From contig NC_083602.1 of NCBI RefSeq assembly GCF_029168945.1, positions 63,384,600-63,448,599 of the forward strand: 64,000 nucleotides of DNA. The letters run 5' to 3'. The notes under the pieces are model-generated. The model ran no database searches and was not told the DNA's origin. It saw only the letters and a list, made by a program, of their open reading frames with translations. Source of the stretch: Cannabis sativa. Its lineage: Eukaryota; Streptophyta; Magnoliopsida; Rosales; Cannabaceae. The translations under genes and the position numbers were made by a program. Shown here in pieces: positions 37,184 to 48,311 of the stretch. The first letter of the stretch is position 1. Each line of letters begins with the position of its first letter.

Positions 37184-37565
37184 TTTAAAAAAGGGTAAAT
37201 AGCGGTATAAGTACCAAAGTTTTGAGTTTGTAAGCGGCATAAACCCAATGATTTTTTTAGTGGCATAAGTACTCAATGCTTGTAAAACTGTAATTTTTCT
37301 CTATTTTCGTCAGTACATGCTCCGTTTTAAATTTATTAAAAAAAATTTAGAAGTAACTGATACTACATATTTTTCGTCGAGACTAAATAATCTAAAATTT
37401 TGGTCTTATATGTGTTCTGTTTAAGATAATAATAGAGTCTGTTATGATAAAACTGGAAAAGAATTACAGTTTTATAAACATTGGATACTTATGCCTTAAA
37501 AAAAATTATTTAATTTATGCCGCGCTTACATTAGGTAGTTATGACACTATTTATCCTTTACAAAA
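37184..37565. mobile_element. MULE-type MITE, 364 bp, just upstream of the glucanase
   Basis: Element 37193-37556 has long imperfect inverted repeats of about 100 bp (GGGTAAATAGCGGTATAAGT at the left, complement of GGATAAATAGTGTCATAACT at the right; TAAGCGGCATAAA / TAAGCGCGGCATAAA inside). The flanks are TTTAAAAAA (37184-37192) and TTTACAAAA (37557-37565), a 9-bp duplication with one mismatch, which fits Mutator-like elements. It ends about 290 bp before the glucanase start codon. Confidence 0.75.
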
Positions 37566-37849
37566 TTCTCCTATTCGTAAAAAAAAATTACAAAATAAAG
37601 AAGTTACCCACAACCTCATGCATGTTACTGTGTTACCCACAAATTCACAATAACACAAGCAAATGAGCCCCACAACCAGTTCACTCTCTTACTAAAAAAG
37701 CCTTAATCCATCGAAGCAAAGTAAGAAAATGCCTTAAACCAACATAACAGACAAAAGTGCTTTACTTTACTTTCATCAGTTCCCATTTGACTATTTGGAT
37801 TTCTCACTTTGCTTTCTCTCTTTTCTCATCTCCATTTTTTGAATCCACC

Positions 37850-40027
37850 ATGGAAATCAAATGCCCTTTCCGCTTCCTCTCTCTCATCTTTCTCTTCGCC
37901 GGTTACTTCTCCACTCTCGGCGATTCCGCATATTCCATCGGCATCAACTATGGAACCGTCGCAAACAACCTTCCGCCGCCTTCCCAAGTCGCTAAGTTCA
38001 TCAAGACTCAAACAACCATCGACCGGGTCAAGATCTTCGATGCCAACCCCGATATACTCCGAGCTTTTGCAAATACCGGCATCGCCATCACTGTAACTGT
38101 CGGAAACGGCGACGTTCCGGCCCTCGCTAAGCTTTCCGGTGCTCAGTCATGGGTTGCAAACAACATTTTACCGTTCCACCCTAAGACGGTGATTAATCGA
38201 ATCGCCGTCGGTAATGAAATCCTTGCCACATCGGATAAGGACCTCATCGCCCATCTATTACCGGCCATGAAATCTCTTCACTCTGCTCTAAAACTAGCTA
38301 ACGTTACCAGTGTTCAAGTCTCGACTCCTCACTCGCTGGGCATACTCGCCGTAAACTCGGACCCACCGAGTTCGGCTCAATTTCGAAGCGGTTACGACAA
38401 GGTAGTTTTTGCTCCGATGCTTGAGTACCACAGAGAAACCAAATCCCCGTTTATGATAAATCCGTACCCGTTTTTTGGGTACGCAGACTCGGTTAGTAAT
38501 TACGCTCTCTTTAAGCCAAACGGCGGCGTTTTCGACAAGGTGACGGGAATTAACTACACCAACATGTTCGATGCCCAGATGGACGCAGTTTTCACGGCCA
38601 TGAAGAAGTTGGGATTCGAAGACGTGGATATCGTCGTTGCCGAAACGGGTTGGCCCTCAGCGGGTGACCCGAACCAGCCAGGTGTGAGCCTAGAAAACGC
38701 CTTGTCGTATAACGGAAACCTTGTGAAGCACGTGAGTTCTGGTAAGGGAACGCCCTTAATGCCAAACAGGACTTTTGAGACCTACATTTTCTCTCTATTC
38801 AATGAGAATCTCAAACCCACTATCTCGGAGCAGAATTATGGGTTGTTCAAGCCGGATCTAACCCCTGTCTACGATGTGGGCATTTTACGAAATGATCAGG
38901 TATTTTTTTCTATTTTAACTACATTTGTTCACCGATTATAAATTGACACGTGCTCGTGTTTATATATGCTTTCATGTTCATTACCTTAGACAATCATAAC
39001 CTTTCTAAAGAGCTCTGACACTTGCCAGCATAACTCTAGTGGAAGACAGAGAGAACACCATGCAAGTTGTTGAATTACGAAAATGTCCTGTACTAATTGT
39101 TTTGTCACTCTACCTTTTAGGGTTATTTTAGTCCTGGAAAGTTTACTTTTGAGACTCCTTAGGCAACATTTTAAACGAAGATTCCTTTAACTTGCGGCGG
39201 GGGCAACGGTCATATATATAATTCACTACCAATTAAACTTTTCAAAAAAGATAATTAAAAAACTATTCTTTTTCTCATCATAATATTCTTATTTGTTCCA
39301 GGCATTGGGTCCATCTTCATCTGTGGCGCAAGCCCCATCTTCCGTCGGTGAAGCCCCATCCGCCGTTGGCGAAGCCCCGTCGGCCCCACCCGCCTTCGGC
39401 CAATCTCCAACGGCCCCATCAGTCGTTGGTCAAGGCCCATCATCTAACGTTGATCAAGAAAAGAGGTGGTGCGTGCCTAAATCGAACGTGTCTGATGAGG
39501 AATTACAGAAGAACATAGACTACGTGTGTAGCGTCAAAGTGGACTGCAAGCCCATACAATCTGGTGGGCCGTGCTTCGAGCCCAACACAATCAGATCACA
39601 TGCGTCATATGCAATGAACGCTTACTATCTGAAATTTGGACCTCAGGATTCCAATTGTGACTTCAACCACACTGGAGTAGTTACCTCAACCGACCCTAGT
39701 AAGTTCCAGCGTTATTTTCCTTGTTACTTTTACTGTTTTACATTTATTATTTTGTTTTTTTCTCTTTTAAGAAAAAGAGTAGGTTGAAAAAATAATAATA
39801 ATTAAGTTTGAGTTCACACACCTATTCTATTGTTTATTAAAGAAATAAACATGTGACGTTACTTTGTTTTTTTTTTACTTGTGGTAGGTTATAAGACTTG
39901 CACGTATCCATTTCATAGTGTGGATTCAAAGTTGGAAAAGTCGGCCGCAGAAGGTGGCCCTGCCAAATTGTGGACCCTCGTTCAGATATTTATTGGAGCT
40001 GCTTGTTATACAATATCTAGATTCTAG
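37850..40027 (+). CDS. Glucan endo-1,3-beta-glucosidase, GH17 + X8 (CBM43), GPI-anchored
   Basis: Three exons: 37850-38899, 39302-39698 and 39888-40027. The GT-AG introns are 38900-39301 and 39699-39887 (donors GTATTT and GTAAGT, acceptors TTCCAG and GGTAG). The protein has 528 aa. The start at 37850 has a strong CCACCATGG context and gives a clean signal peptide (1-29, [14 protein letters not shown]); an in-frame ATG at 37757 would add 31 residues and spoil it. GH17 catalytic domain about 30-345: acid/base E123 in IAVGNEIL, nucleophile E265 in [10 protein letters not shown]. An Ala/Pro/Ser-rich linker (351-403) holds VGEAPSA-type repeats. X8 callose-binding domain about 406-487 ([22 protein letters not shown]). 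The tail SAAEGGPAK followed by [13 protein letters not shown] is a GPI-attachment signal. It hydrolyses callose at the outer plasma membrane or plasmodesmata. All key residues are present and the gene looks functional. Confidence 0.95.
38900..39301 (+). other. Glucanase intron 1 (402 bp)
   Basis: GT at 38900 and AG at 39300-39301, phase 0, with a T-rich stretch before the acceptor. The intron separates the GH17 exon from the linker-X8 exon, a common arrangement in this family. Reading through it gives an in-frame stop at 38939-38941. Confidence 0.9.
39699..39887 (+). other. Glucanase intron 2 (189 bp)
   Basis: GTAAGT donor at 39699 and GGTAG acceptor at 39883-39887, phase 1. Splicing restores the X8 sequence TSTDPS|YKTC, whose last Cys is conserved in X8 domains. 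Confidence 0.9.
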
Positions 40028-40970
40028 ACACCTCACTTAATAATTTGTAATTTTATTGTTTATTTATTATCTATTTATTTTGTTGGGCTATTTTTCTTGT
40101 AAAGTATGATGGGGACACGTGGCAAATTTTTGAGTGTTAGAGCTGGGGCTGCTCGATTGCATTGGCTCGTATTTTATAGGTATCTAATAATATTACAGAC
40201 ATATTATGCTCTTTTGCTTTGTAGGATTAATTGAATTTGACGGTATAATCAGTGTTATGGTTAGGCATAATGGAAGTCCGGATACATTGGTCAAAAATTA
40301 TTTATCTCAACCAATAGGTGGGATAAATAATTTCATAGAGGTGGTATTTTTTTTTTTTTTTTAATTTTGTAAATATATTCTAAGTTTAAAAAGATTTTAT
40401 CAATTTACTAATAGATTTTTTTTATCAAAAATTTATTTATTAAAACTAGGCAATATAGTCACTCTTCGCGCGGCTAATTTAATTTTTTTTAATATTATAA
40501 TAATTAGTTACTTAAAAATATAATTCTAATATATAGTAAAATTGTAAATATATTATCTTATTTCATATTATTTATTAATAATTGTATTCTAATTTATTAT
40601 ATGTAGTATTTATTAATAATTTATTAGAAATTATTTAGAATTATTTTTAGTTATTATTGTATCTCACTTGTTGTCTCATTGTACTGACTTATTTTTATCA
40701 CCTTATCTCACCTGTTGTCATCACTGTATCTCATCCCTTGTCATTACCGTAGTTCACTTGTAGTCGTCACTATTGTATTTCCCAAATCTATATCGTAATC
40801 TTAGATTTCATCTCGATTTTTAAATATTTTTTTAATATTTTTAAGACAATAGAGAAAATTCATTAATTTCTTCTGTTATTATTAGTTAATACGTTTTAAA
40901 AAAGTAATTATTTTTTTTAAATATCTTAATTAAAAAAATATATATATAAAAAATGTGATATTTTAGTTAT
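40028..40970. other. Glucanase 3' flank, AT-rich, no gene
   Basis: Probable 3' untranslated region followed by AT-rich intergenic DNA. A short degenerate repeat of 'tcacttgttgtc/atctcat' occurs at 40664-40770. Nothing else recognised. Confidence 0.5.
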
Positions 40971-41144
40971 GAGAAATGCTAAAAGGAAATCCTTCTTGGT
41001 ATCACTATTAGTGTAATTAAGTATAGTAGGTCTTATATAACTAAAAAAAATAAGATTTATGAAATATCGCTAACCAATCGTAGGGTGCCACCTATGAAAG
41101 GTGTTGGGCACTACTGGTGCCCAATAGCAATGCTCTTTAATTAT
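40962..41144. mobile_element. Small hAT-like MITE, about 165 bp
   Basis: Element about 40971-41135. The left end GAGAAATGCT and the right end AGCATTGCTC (reversed) form short inverted repeats. The flanks TTTAGTTAT and TTTAATTAT give an 8-9-bp duplication with one change. An inner palindrome, GGGCACTACTGGTGCCC, lies near 41105-41121. Confidence 0.6.
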
Positions 41145-41299
41145 AATTATGTGATACTTGACATTAAAGTTATCGTTTCAAAAAAAAAAAAACGTAAAGT
41201 AGGCTTTTGTTAATAATTAATTAATATGTTTTAATGAAAATTTTAAACGTGGTAAAAAGCAATTGAAATAATATTTCAAGTATCACATACAACTGATTC

Positions 41300-41362
<63 letters not shown>

Positions 41363-42247
41363 GAATGAAATAAAATAGGATATAAAATTACAAATTTAAA
41401 AATTTAATTTATGTAATCACTTTAACTTAATTTTTAATATTAGTACATAAATTATTTTTGAGTAATAATATTCTTTTGAATCACATTTTTATTATATATA
41501 GATAGTTTTTTAAATTGTAGCTTTTAATATTTTTTTTTATATAAGTTAGTTACTAAATTATAGATTTTTTAATTCATTACTAATTTAAATATAGTATATT
41601 TTAATTATTTACTTTTTTTGAGAAAATGTAATTAGTTACTTATTCTTTTTTGAAAATAATTAGTTACTCATTCTTAAGAAACTAATATATTTTGAAAAAT
41701 AAAAATTAAAAAATCAATAAAAATCTGTTAACAATATCATATATATATATATATATATTTTATTTTTAATTATTAAATCGTACTGATTGATTATATTTAC
41801 ATATATATATATAGAAATTATAATAGTTATTATAATTATATTTTAAAATTTTGGTAAATAGATAGTTTTTTTTTGAAATTTTTACACCAAAAATACAAAT
41901 TACACACTTTATTACATATAAACCTACACACGGTTAAAACAACTTTTTTACCTTTTCTCTATATTTTATTACACATATACCACATACACATCATATCTAT
42001 GCACCAGTCACGTCAACTCATCTATCAACCATCATGCATCCCTCAATCACTTCCCTCTCTCTTTTTCTTTTGTTTTCCTTTGATTTTTTTATTTCATTTA
42101 AGTTTTTTTTTTTTTTGAAATAACAAATAACCTCCATTGTTGAACCTTAACTTCCCACGATTCCTCAACCATTTTTCCTCTCATTTTTGTTCTTCAAAAT
42201 TTTTTCAACTCCCACTAAACCATCCCATAACCTTTTTCTCTCCCAAT
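41136..42247. other. AT-rich intergenic DNA with a (TTA)n tract
   Basis: A (TTA)n microsatellite spans about 41306-41361. The rest is AT-rich with TATATA tracts at 41738-41760 and 41800-41812, and a pyrimidine-rich stretch at 42040-42120. No coding region was supported. Confidence 0.6.
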
Positions 42248-42258
42248 CTTTATATAAA
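42248..42258 (+). promoter_or_regulatory. TATA-box candidate for the orphan exon
   Basis: CTTTATATAAA about 60 bp upstream of the ATG at 42315, followed by a pyrimidine-rich leader (CGTTCTTCTTCATCTCCTTCC), a usual plant core-promoter layout. Confidence 0.45.
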
Positions 42259-42314
42259 ATGGATGTGACCCGTTCTTCTTCATCTCCTTCCCCTGTTCAA
42301 AAAAAAAATTCAAA

Positions 42315-42512
42315 ATGGGTTTGAAATCACTAGCTAATAAAGCTAAGGGGAAACGTCCTTTTATTGAGGAGGAAGACTCTGATTTTGCTCCTCCATTAAC
42401 GAAGCGTGGGAGAGCTCCTCCTAAGAAGAAAACAAAGGTCCGTGTGCAAGAAAAAATGGCTGAAGATGTTTATGGGAAAAACAATAATGTTGGTGCTGCT
42501 GTTCGAACTGAG
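42315..42512 (+). CDS. Possible first exon of an unrecognised Lys/Arg-rich protein
   Basis: Sixty-six codons from the ATG at 42315 to a phase-0 donor (GAG|GTTTGT at 42513). The peptide is charged, with probable nuclear-localisation clusters (KAKGKRPF and KRGRAPPKKKTKVRV) and an acidic EEEDSD stretch. A TATA-like box and a leader precede it, and a long T-rich, intron-like region follows. No second exon was found before the MULE at 43077 or the Tat element at 44552, which may have displaced it beyond the window. I do not recognise the family. It could also be a gene fragment or part of an unidentified element. Confidence 0.4.
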
Positions 42513-43067
42513 GTTTGTTTTCGGTTTCATTTTCGTTTCCACCCATTTTAAACATTTTCTTGTATTTTCATTTCATCGTTTTGGTTTTTTCTGGTTTGTG
42601 ATATTTTAAGTTTTTCATTTTAAAATTTCGTTTGGTTTTCTTTGGATTTTTAGGACTTTAATTTTGTTTAATCAATTTTATTTTGTTCTTGGGTTTGGCA
42701 TTTTAGTTTGTTTCTTATTACTTTCGTTTCATTTTTGTTGTGTTTTATGTTCTGTTTGTGTTTCTAGTTTTTTTTTAGATATTTTGAAACATTTGTTTTT
42801 GTTTTAAATTTGTTCTAATCGTTGGGTTTTAGTTTTTTTTTTCTAGTTTTTTAATAGTTTAATATGTTTATGTATGATGTGTTTTGGGAATATTATTAGG
42901 TATAGTTGTTTCGTCGTTCTTTTTAGGTAACAATTCGATTTAGATGTTTGTAGTTTATATTCGTAGAGTTGTTTCGCTTGTCAAGCTTGTTTTTAGTTTT
43001 TTTATAGTTTGTATACTTTTTTTTTTTTTTTTTTTTTGAGAGGTAGTTTGTATACTTGTTTATTTAC
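42513..43067 (+). other. T-rich, intron-like region
   Basis: Strongly T-rich with many GTTTT and TTTTC words and a poly-T run at 43018-43037. Fits an intron following the exon at 42315-42512. No coding sequence. Confidence 0.4.
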
Positions 43068-44036
43068 AATTTATATGGGTGACTATTCAATGGTTACATT
43101 TTTATTGTAACCATATGGTTACATTTTTCTTTGACCTGCAATAGCAGGTTACTAATAGGTAGACTTTCTTTTTTTAGAATTAATTAATTATAATTAACTA
43201 TTTTCTTAAAATAATTAATTAAATAGTAGACATTCCTTTTTTAGAATTAATTAATTATAATTAACTATTTTCTTAAAATAATTAATTAAATATTCAACAA
43301 GACCTCTTTTAGCAATTAATATTTATATTTAAATCCTTACTTGAATTATTTTAATAATTAAGCCATTTAATTATAATATTTACAATAAAATTTATTTTTT
43401 TTTTTACAAAAATTAAACTTCTTTTGACACAAATTAAAATTCTCTTCTGATAATAAATTTTCAAACAATTAATTATTTTTAAATGATATTTAATTATTTT
43501 GTTACAATTATATGAACTAAGTATGAGGCCTCAAGCTAATCATGTCGATAACAACTGCAGCCATTTTTTTTTCTAAAAAATCCTTCAACTTATTTCATTT
43601 TTTACTTTTTAAGTATTTAAATAAAAAAATTAAATAATTAAGTGTAATAATTTAAAATTAAGATTACAAGTATAATAAAATTTAAATTATGAAATTATAT
43701 GTGTATAATTTTAAATTATAAAAAGTTTTGCTATAAAATTTTAAATAATTTAAGTATAAAAAATAAATTGCTAAAAGATCCTTATATAGTAATAAATTGC
43801 AAAAAATTAATTAATAATTATAATTAATTTAATTTTAAAATATAATTAATCTTAATTAAAGTTTTATAAGGAAATAAATGATTAGGTCACTTTCAGGTTA
43901 CAAGTTATTTATTATTTATTTTTATTTAATTTCCAAATTAATCACAACCATTTAATAGTAATCCAATGGTTTAAAAAAATGTAACTATGATAGTTACAAT
44001 AAAAATGTAACCATTGAAACCTCTTCCAATTTATAT
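43068..44036. mobile_element. Non-autonomous Mutator-like element, copy 2, 951 bp (TSD AATTTATAT)
   Basis: Element 43077-44027 is flanked by AATTTATAT at 43068-43076 and 44028-44036, a perfect 9-bp duplication. Its ends and interior match copy 1 at 27030-27974 closely along the full length. Inner inverted repeat TGGTTACATTTTTATTGTAACCA at the left and its complement at the right. No ORF. Confidence 0.92.
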
Positions 44037-44546
44037 TTATTGCTGTTAATAAACTATAATAAAACTAAAATGAAACTATTAAGAAACGTTTAAATTTATT
44101 TCAGAAACTAACTATTTCTCAAAGTGTTTTCTCCTTTTCTTATTTCCAAAATAAATTCTTGCAAACAATTGAATTAAACTAATATAAAATAATGATGCAA
44201 TTGTAAATCAACTTGAAAAACCACAACACTTAATTCAATTTAATATAGTTGTGGTCATTGTGCTTTTTCATCAGTTTTATTTGAATCAGATCAATTGAAT
44301 TAATAGTTGTATTTTTCTCGTTTTGGTTTCATTTTGGTTGTTTTGCGGTTTTGAAACGAGCGCGTATTTTCATCTTCATGGTTCGCTCTGTACAGCTGAA
44401 GGCTTAGTGCATGTGGTATTTTTGTAAATATTTGTATGTGGACTGTATAAATGTTTAATGGGCCGGCCCAAAGTATTTTTGTAATTTTTTTTCCTTTTTT
44501 GTATTTTTTTGTTTTTTTCCCATTTTTTTCATAGCAAATAAATAAG
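44037..44546. other. AT-rich flank of the Tat insertion, no gene
   Basis: No coding region supported. It ends at the Tat target duplication GTAGT (44547-44551). Confidence 0.5.
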
Positions 44547-44551
44547 GTAGT

Positions 44552-45297
44552 TGTTGCCCCTGATTTTGCCCAAAATACGTGGACCAACCGGATGATGACA
44601 CACGGATGGGAAGGGGTTAGCATTTGAATAAAACAGCTAAGTCTTCTTAAAAACAAAGGATTACCTTAGTCATGCCTCCCGGAGAAGGCATGTAAGTCTC
44701 ATATGCTCCCGAAGAGCAAGATGGCAACAAAGCACCTCCGGATGGTGTCAGATTCCATCTAAACAGTCACCTCGCATTTAATGCCGCATGGGAGGAGGCG
44801 TATTGAAACTGCCATACGCAATAAAGTCTGACGACACAACCCCCAATCTGTACCTACTAGGCTATGATCAATAAAGTCTAGTGACAGCTACTCTGTGAGG
44901 AATCGCATCAGTCAAAAAGGATTAAGGACTGCCCTCATAAAATCCTTACAGAACCTAGGGATTAGACCATGTATTACCCATGATATATTCATTGGGAATG
45001 TGTAACTTTACTAATAGTTACAGAAATGCATGTACCTTAATTCTAGGGATCACCCCACAAAAATACTATAAATACCCCCAAAGCTCATTAAAGAGGGGTC
45101 GAGAATTCTGGGTTTCATAAGAACTAGAAGAGTAAAAACTCACCAAGAACATTCTCTGTATTAAATACTATCATAAATATACAGACTCGTGGACTAAGGC
45201 TCATTAACGCCCCAACCACGTAAAAATCTCTCTCTTAATTTCTTACAGCTCTCCAAATTATTATTATTATATTGGTTGTCGAAAACTTCGGTCAACA
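44552..45297 (+). repeat. Tat 5' LTR (746 bp)
   Basis: TGTTGCCCCTGATTTTGCCC to CTTCGGTCAACA. The TATA-like CTATAAATACCCC near 45066 probably starts element RNA. The primer site would be the TTTTGGTGCTTTCATTGAGA stretch right after 45297; the tRNA was not identified with confidence. Confidence 0.95.
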
Positions 45298-45365
45298 TTT
45301 TGGTGCTTTCATTGAGAGCTGAAGAAAGCATCTGTAAGCACGCACTGCGTTACAACAACACAACA

Positions 45366-47563
45366 ATGGTGGAGACTCGAAGCACACGTCAACCTCGCCC
45401 TCTTCAAGATGGACAAGATCCAAATGACGAGGACGTGGCCTCAAGAGCAACCGTGGGTTCCGAGGAAGAAGAAGGAATCCCTGATGACGACTACGAAGGA
45501 AACCTTGATGAGTACGCCTACGACGAAGGCAGCTACTCAGAATTGGTACTCTTAAGGCAAAAGGCTGTCGATCATGAAGCTGATATCGCAGCTCAAAAAG
45601 TGCAAAACCAAAAGATGCAAGAGGTGATGCTGGCCATGCAAAAAGCCATGAAGGCAGCAGGAATCCACGTGCATCCTAAAGCCATCTCTGCTGGGCTTGG
45701 AAAGGAACCAGAGGAATCCTCGCCAAGTACCCAAAAGCAGAAATCTAGAGAACCAAGCCCTATAAGGTATCCCGTTGAAGGGAACCAAAAGAAAAACCCT
45801 ACTTCTACTCCTGGGAAAAAGAAAAAGGTGCAGGATCCGCGAAAGGTCCGCTCGGAATTCCCGAAAGGGAAAGGTCCGCAGAGGGGCAAACTCCAAAAAG
45901 GGAGTCTTGGCCCTCAGGATCGAGAGGACCGAAAAAGCGTTTCCGTGCACCAAGAGCCCGAAGGGAGAGGAAGAAGGGGACAGAAATGTCCTCCCATTGA
46001 TCTGAGGAATCAAATTAACGGGAACCAAGGTGACCTCCGGGATCACCTTGACAAAAAGAAATATGGACCTGCGGTCTCCACGGGAACGTTAAACGAAGGA
46101 ATCATGGCGGAACTCGCCATACTTTGAAAAGACATCGCCCGAGTCTCCCGGGGACAGAAAGGCGACGACTCCGACTCAGACTGTAAGGACCGGGAGCCAT
46201 GTGCCAAACACATCCTGGAAGCAAAGCTCCCCAAAAACTTTAAGATGCCCGAAATGGCAGCTTATACCGGGAACTCTGATCCGAGCGATCACGTGTCACG
46301 ATTCAACCGAGTCATGACGGTGATGAGAGTCAGCAATGACGCTAAGTGTTTGTGCTTCCTGCTTACTTTAAGCGGGCCGCGGAAGAGTGGTTCAAGAAAT
46401 TAGAGCCAGGATCCGTAGATTGCTGGAATAAGCTACAAACCAACTTCCGGAGACAGTTTGTTGCCGCAAGGAAAGTCAACCTGGAGGTTAGCGCCTTGAC
46501 TAACATCAAGCAGATGCCTACGGAGACACTAAAGAATTTCATAAAGAGGTTTCGGGAAGAAGCCTCTAAAACCAAGAAAGTAGATGACGGACAACAGCTT
46601 GCCCTTCTCCAAGCAGGCATCCGTACAGGGACTCCATTCTGGAACGAACTACCACAAGAAGGAGCTTCAAACCTTCAAGACTTCCAGAAGAGAGTCCAGA
46701 AATACATTAACCTTGAAGAGGCCCAAATAGTGGCCTATGGAGGATACTATCCCACCGGGGTAGCAGGATATGTGCCCGGAGCCCAGCTCTCAGGCACTGT
46801 GCCAGCAGCAGCTCCACCGATGAGCGGCATACAGTTTTCTGCTACACCTGGATATAGCAAGGGCCAGGCCCTGGCCCCCGAATCGTCCCATTTTGGAAAT
46901 CCCTCAGGGATGAATGGACAGCCCCCCTCGCACTTCGCTCCGACAGCCAGTTTAGCCGGTCCTTCCCAGGGCTCGAGGAGTAAAAGGTCCTCCAAAGGCA
47001 GCACCCGGACGGAGGATAAGCGACAAAAAAGGGGGTATACTCCCCAATATACCCAGTACACGGAGTTAACAGACTCCCAAGAACGTGTGTATTTTGCTAC
47101 TAGGCAGAATACGCACTACCGGAGACCGCCTCCCCTGTACAAAGATAGCTCCCGAAGGGACCCCACTAAGAGATGCGAGTACCATAACGACATTGGGCAC
47201 AACACCAATGAATGCAAAAATCTCAAAGACGAGATTGAAAATTTGATCCGGTTGGGACACCTCTACGAGTGGATCAAGAATCGGTTGCCTCACCTCAACC
47301 CAGGTCAGGCGGCTGGAGCTTTGCCACAAGGAGCACCAGGGGGTGCAGCAGGAGTATTGGCTCCAGTTGTTCCCCCCGGAGATGCCCAGCATATTCCCGG
47401 CCTGCCTCCTAGACCCAACGGGAGAGTGGCTATGATCTCAGGAGGACCCCACATCGGAGGAACTACCCGCAAAGAGCTGAAACGGTACGCAGGGGCCGTG
47501 AAACAAGATGAGGTTTGGGAAGTTACTCAACTCCCGGCTCAAAGGCCCCGGCTAATGGATTGA
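45366..47563 (+). pseudogene. Tat Gag with one stop and one frameshift
   Basis: ATG at 45366 (a frame open from 45276 starts inside the LTR). The N-terminal part is acidic then basic (residues 1-254, with a coiled-coil stretch around QKVQNQKMQEVMLAMQKAMKA). A TGA at 46125-46127 interrupts ELAIL|KDIARVSRG; the same frame continues through AKLPKNFKMPEMAAYTG and HVSRFNRVM, then a one-base loss near 46377 shifts to AAEEWFKKL. The Retrotrans_gag domain follows (TNFRRQFVAARK, LKNFIKRFREEA), then a Pro/Gly-rich region and a zinc knuckle CEYHNDIGHNTNEC near 47175-47216. It ends at a TGA at 47561-47563, which is itself probably a mutated Trp codon before the protease. Gag would form the particle core. 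Confidence 0.9.
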
Positions 47564-48311
47564 CCCATTACATTCACGGAAGAAGACGCTAAAACGGTGC
47601 GTTTTCCTCACCATGACCCGTTGGTCATAAAGACTCCCATTGCCAATAAGATTGTGGCCAGAGTCCTGATCGACAATGGGAGTTCCGTGAATCTGCTGTT
47701 CAAAGAGGCCTTCACTACAATAGGCCTAACGGACCGAGACCTTTCACCAAGTGGATCCCAACTCACAGGGTTCAACGGAACAACACTTATCCCAATGGGT
47801 AAAGTGAGGCTTCCCGTCACTTTGTGCCCAGACACACCCCAAAGCACTTTCAAGTATTGCACGTTTGTGGTGGTGGACTGCCCTACAGCTTATAACGCAA
47901 TCCTCGGCCAACCGGCCTTGGTGGACTTTGGTGCAGTCACGTCAATACGACACTTGTGCTTGAAATTCCCGACCCAGGAAGCTGGGATAGGGACTGTGAG
48001 GGGGAATCAAGGGGAGGCCAGGCAGTGCTATAACGTTGCTGCCCACCTACCTGTGCTGATGGTCCGAGAAATTATTGAGCCAGAAATGGCTGAAGAAGAT
48101 GAGTTGGATCCCTGTGTGGGATCCGAAAAAATTGTAGAACCAATGGAGGACGTCGAGGAAATGTCAGTGTGCGACCACGACTCCACCAAAGTCCTCCAGC
48201 TAGGGAAGAGCCTAGAACCGGAGGAAAGAGAAAAAATAATAAAGACACTGAGGGGTGCCATTGACGTTTTCGCGTGGTGCCAAGAGGACATGACTGGCAT
48301 AAGTCCCCACT
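47564..48311 (+). pseudogene. Tat protease and N-terminal edge of RT
   Basis: In frame with Gag after the TGA: PITFTEEDA, then the retropepsin-like segment VLIDNGSSVNLLF (near 47667), YNAILGQPAL (near 47894) and the start of the RT connection, DVFAWCQEDMTGISPHC, which ends exactly at the Copia LTR boundary (48312). D-N-G-S in place of D-S/T-G-S is usual in this lineage. Everything from the RT fingers to the middle of RNase H is missing. Confidence 0.9.

Noticed and set aside
45552..46046. 164-codon minus-strand open frame
   Set aside because: Shadow of the Tat gag coding sequence on the opposite strand.
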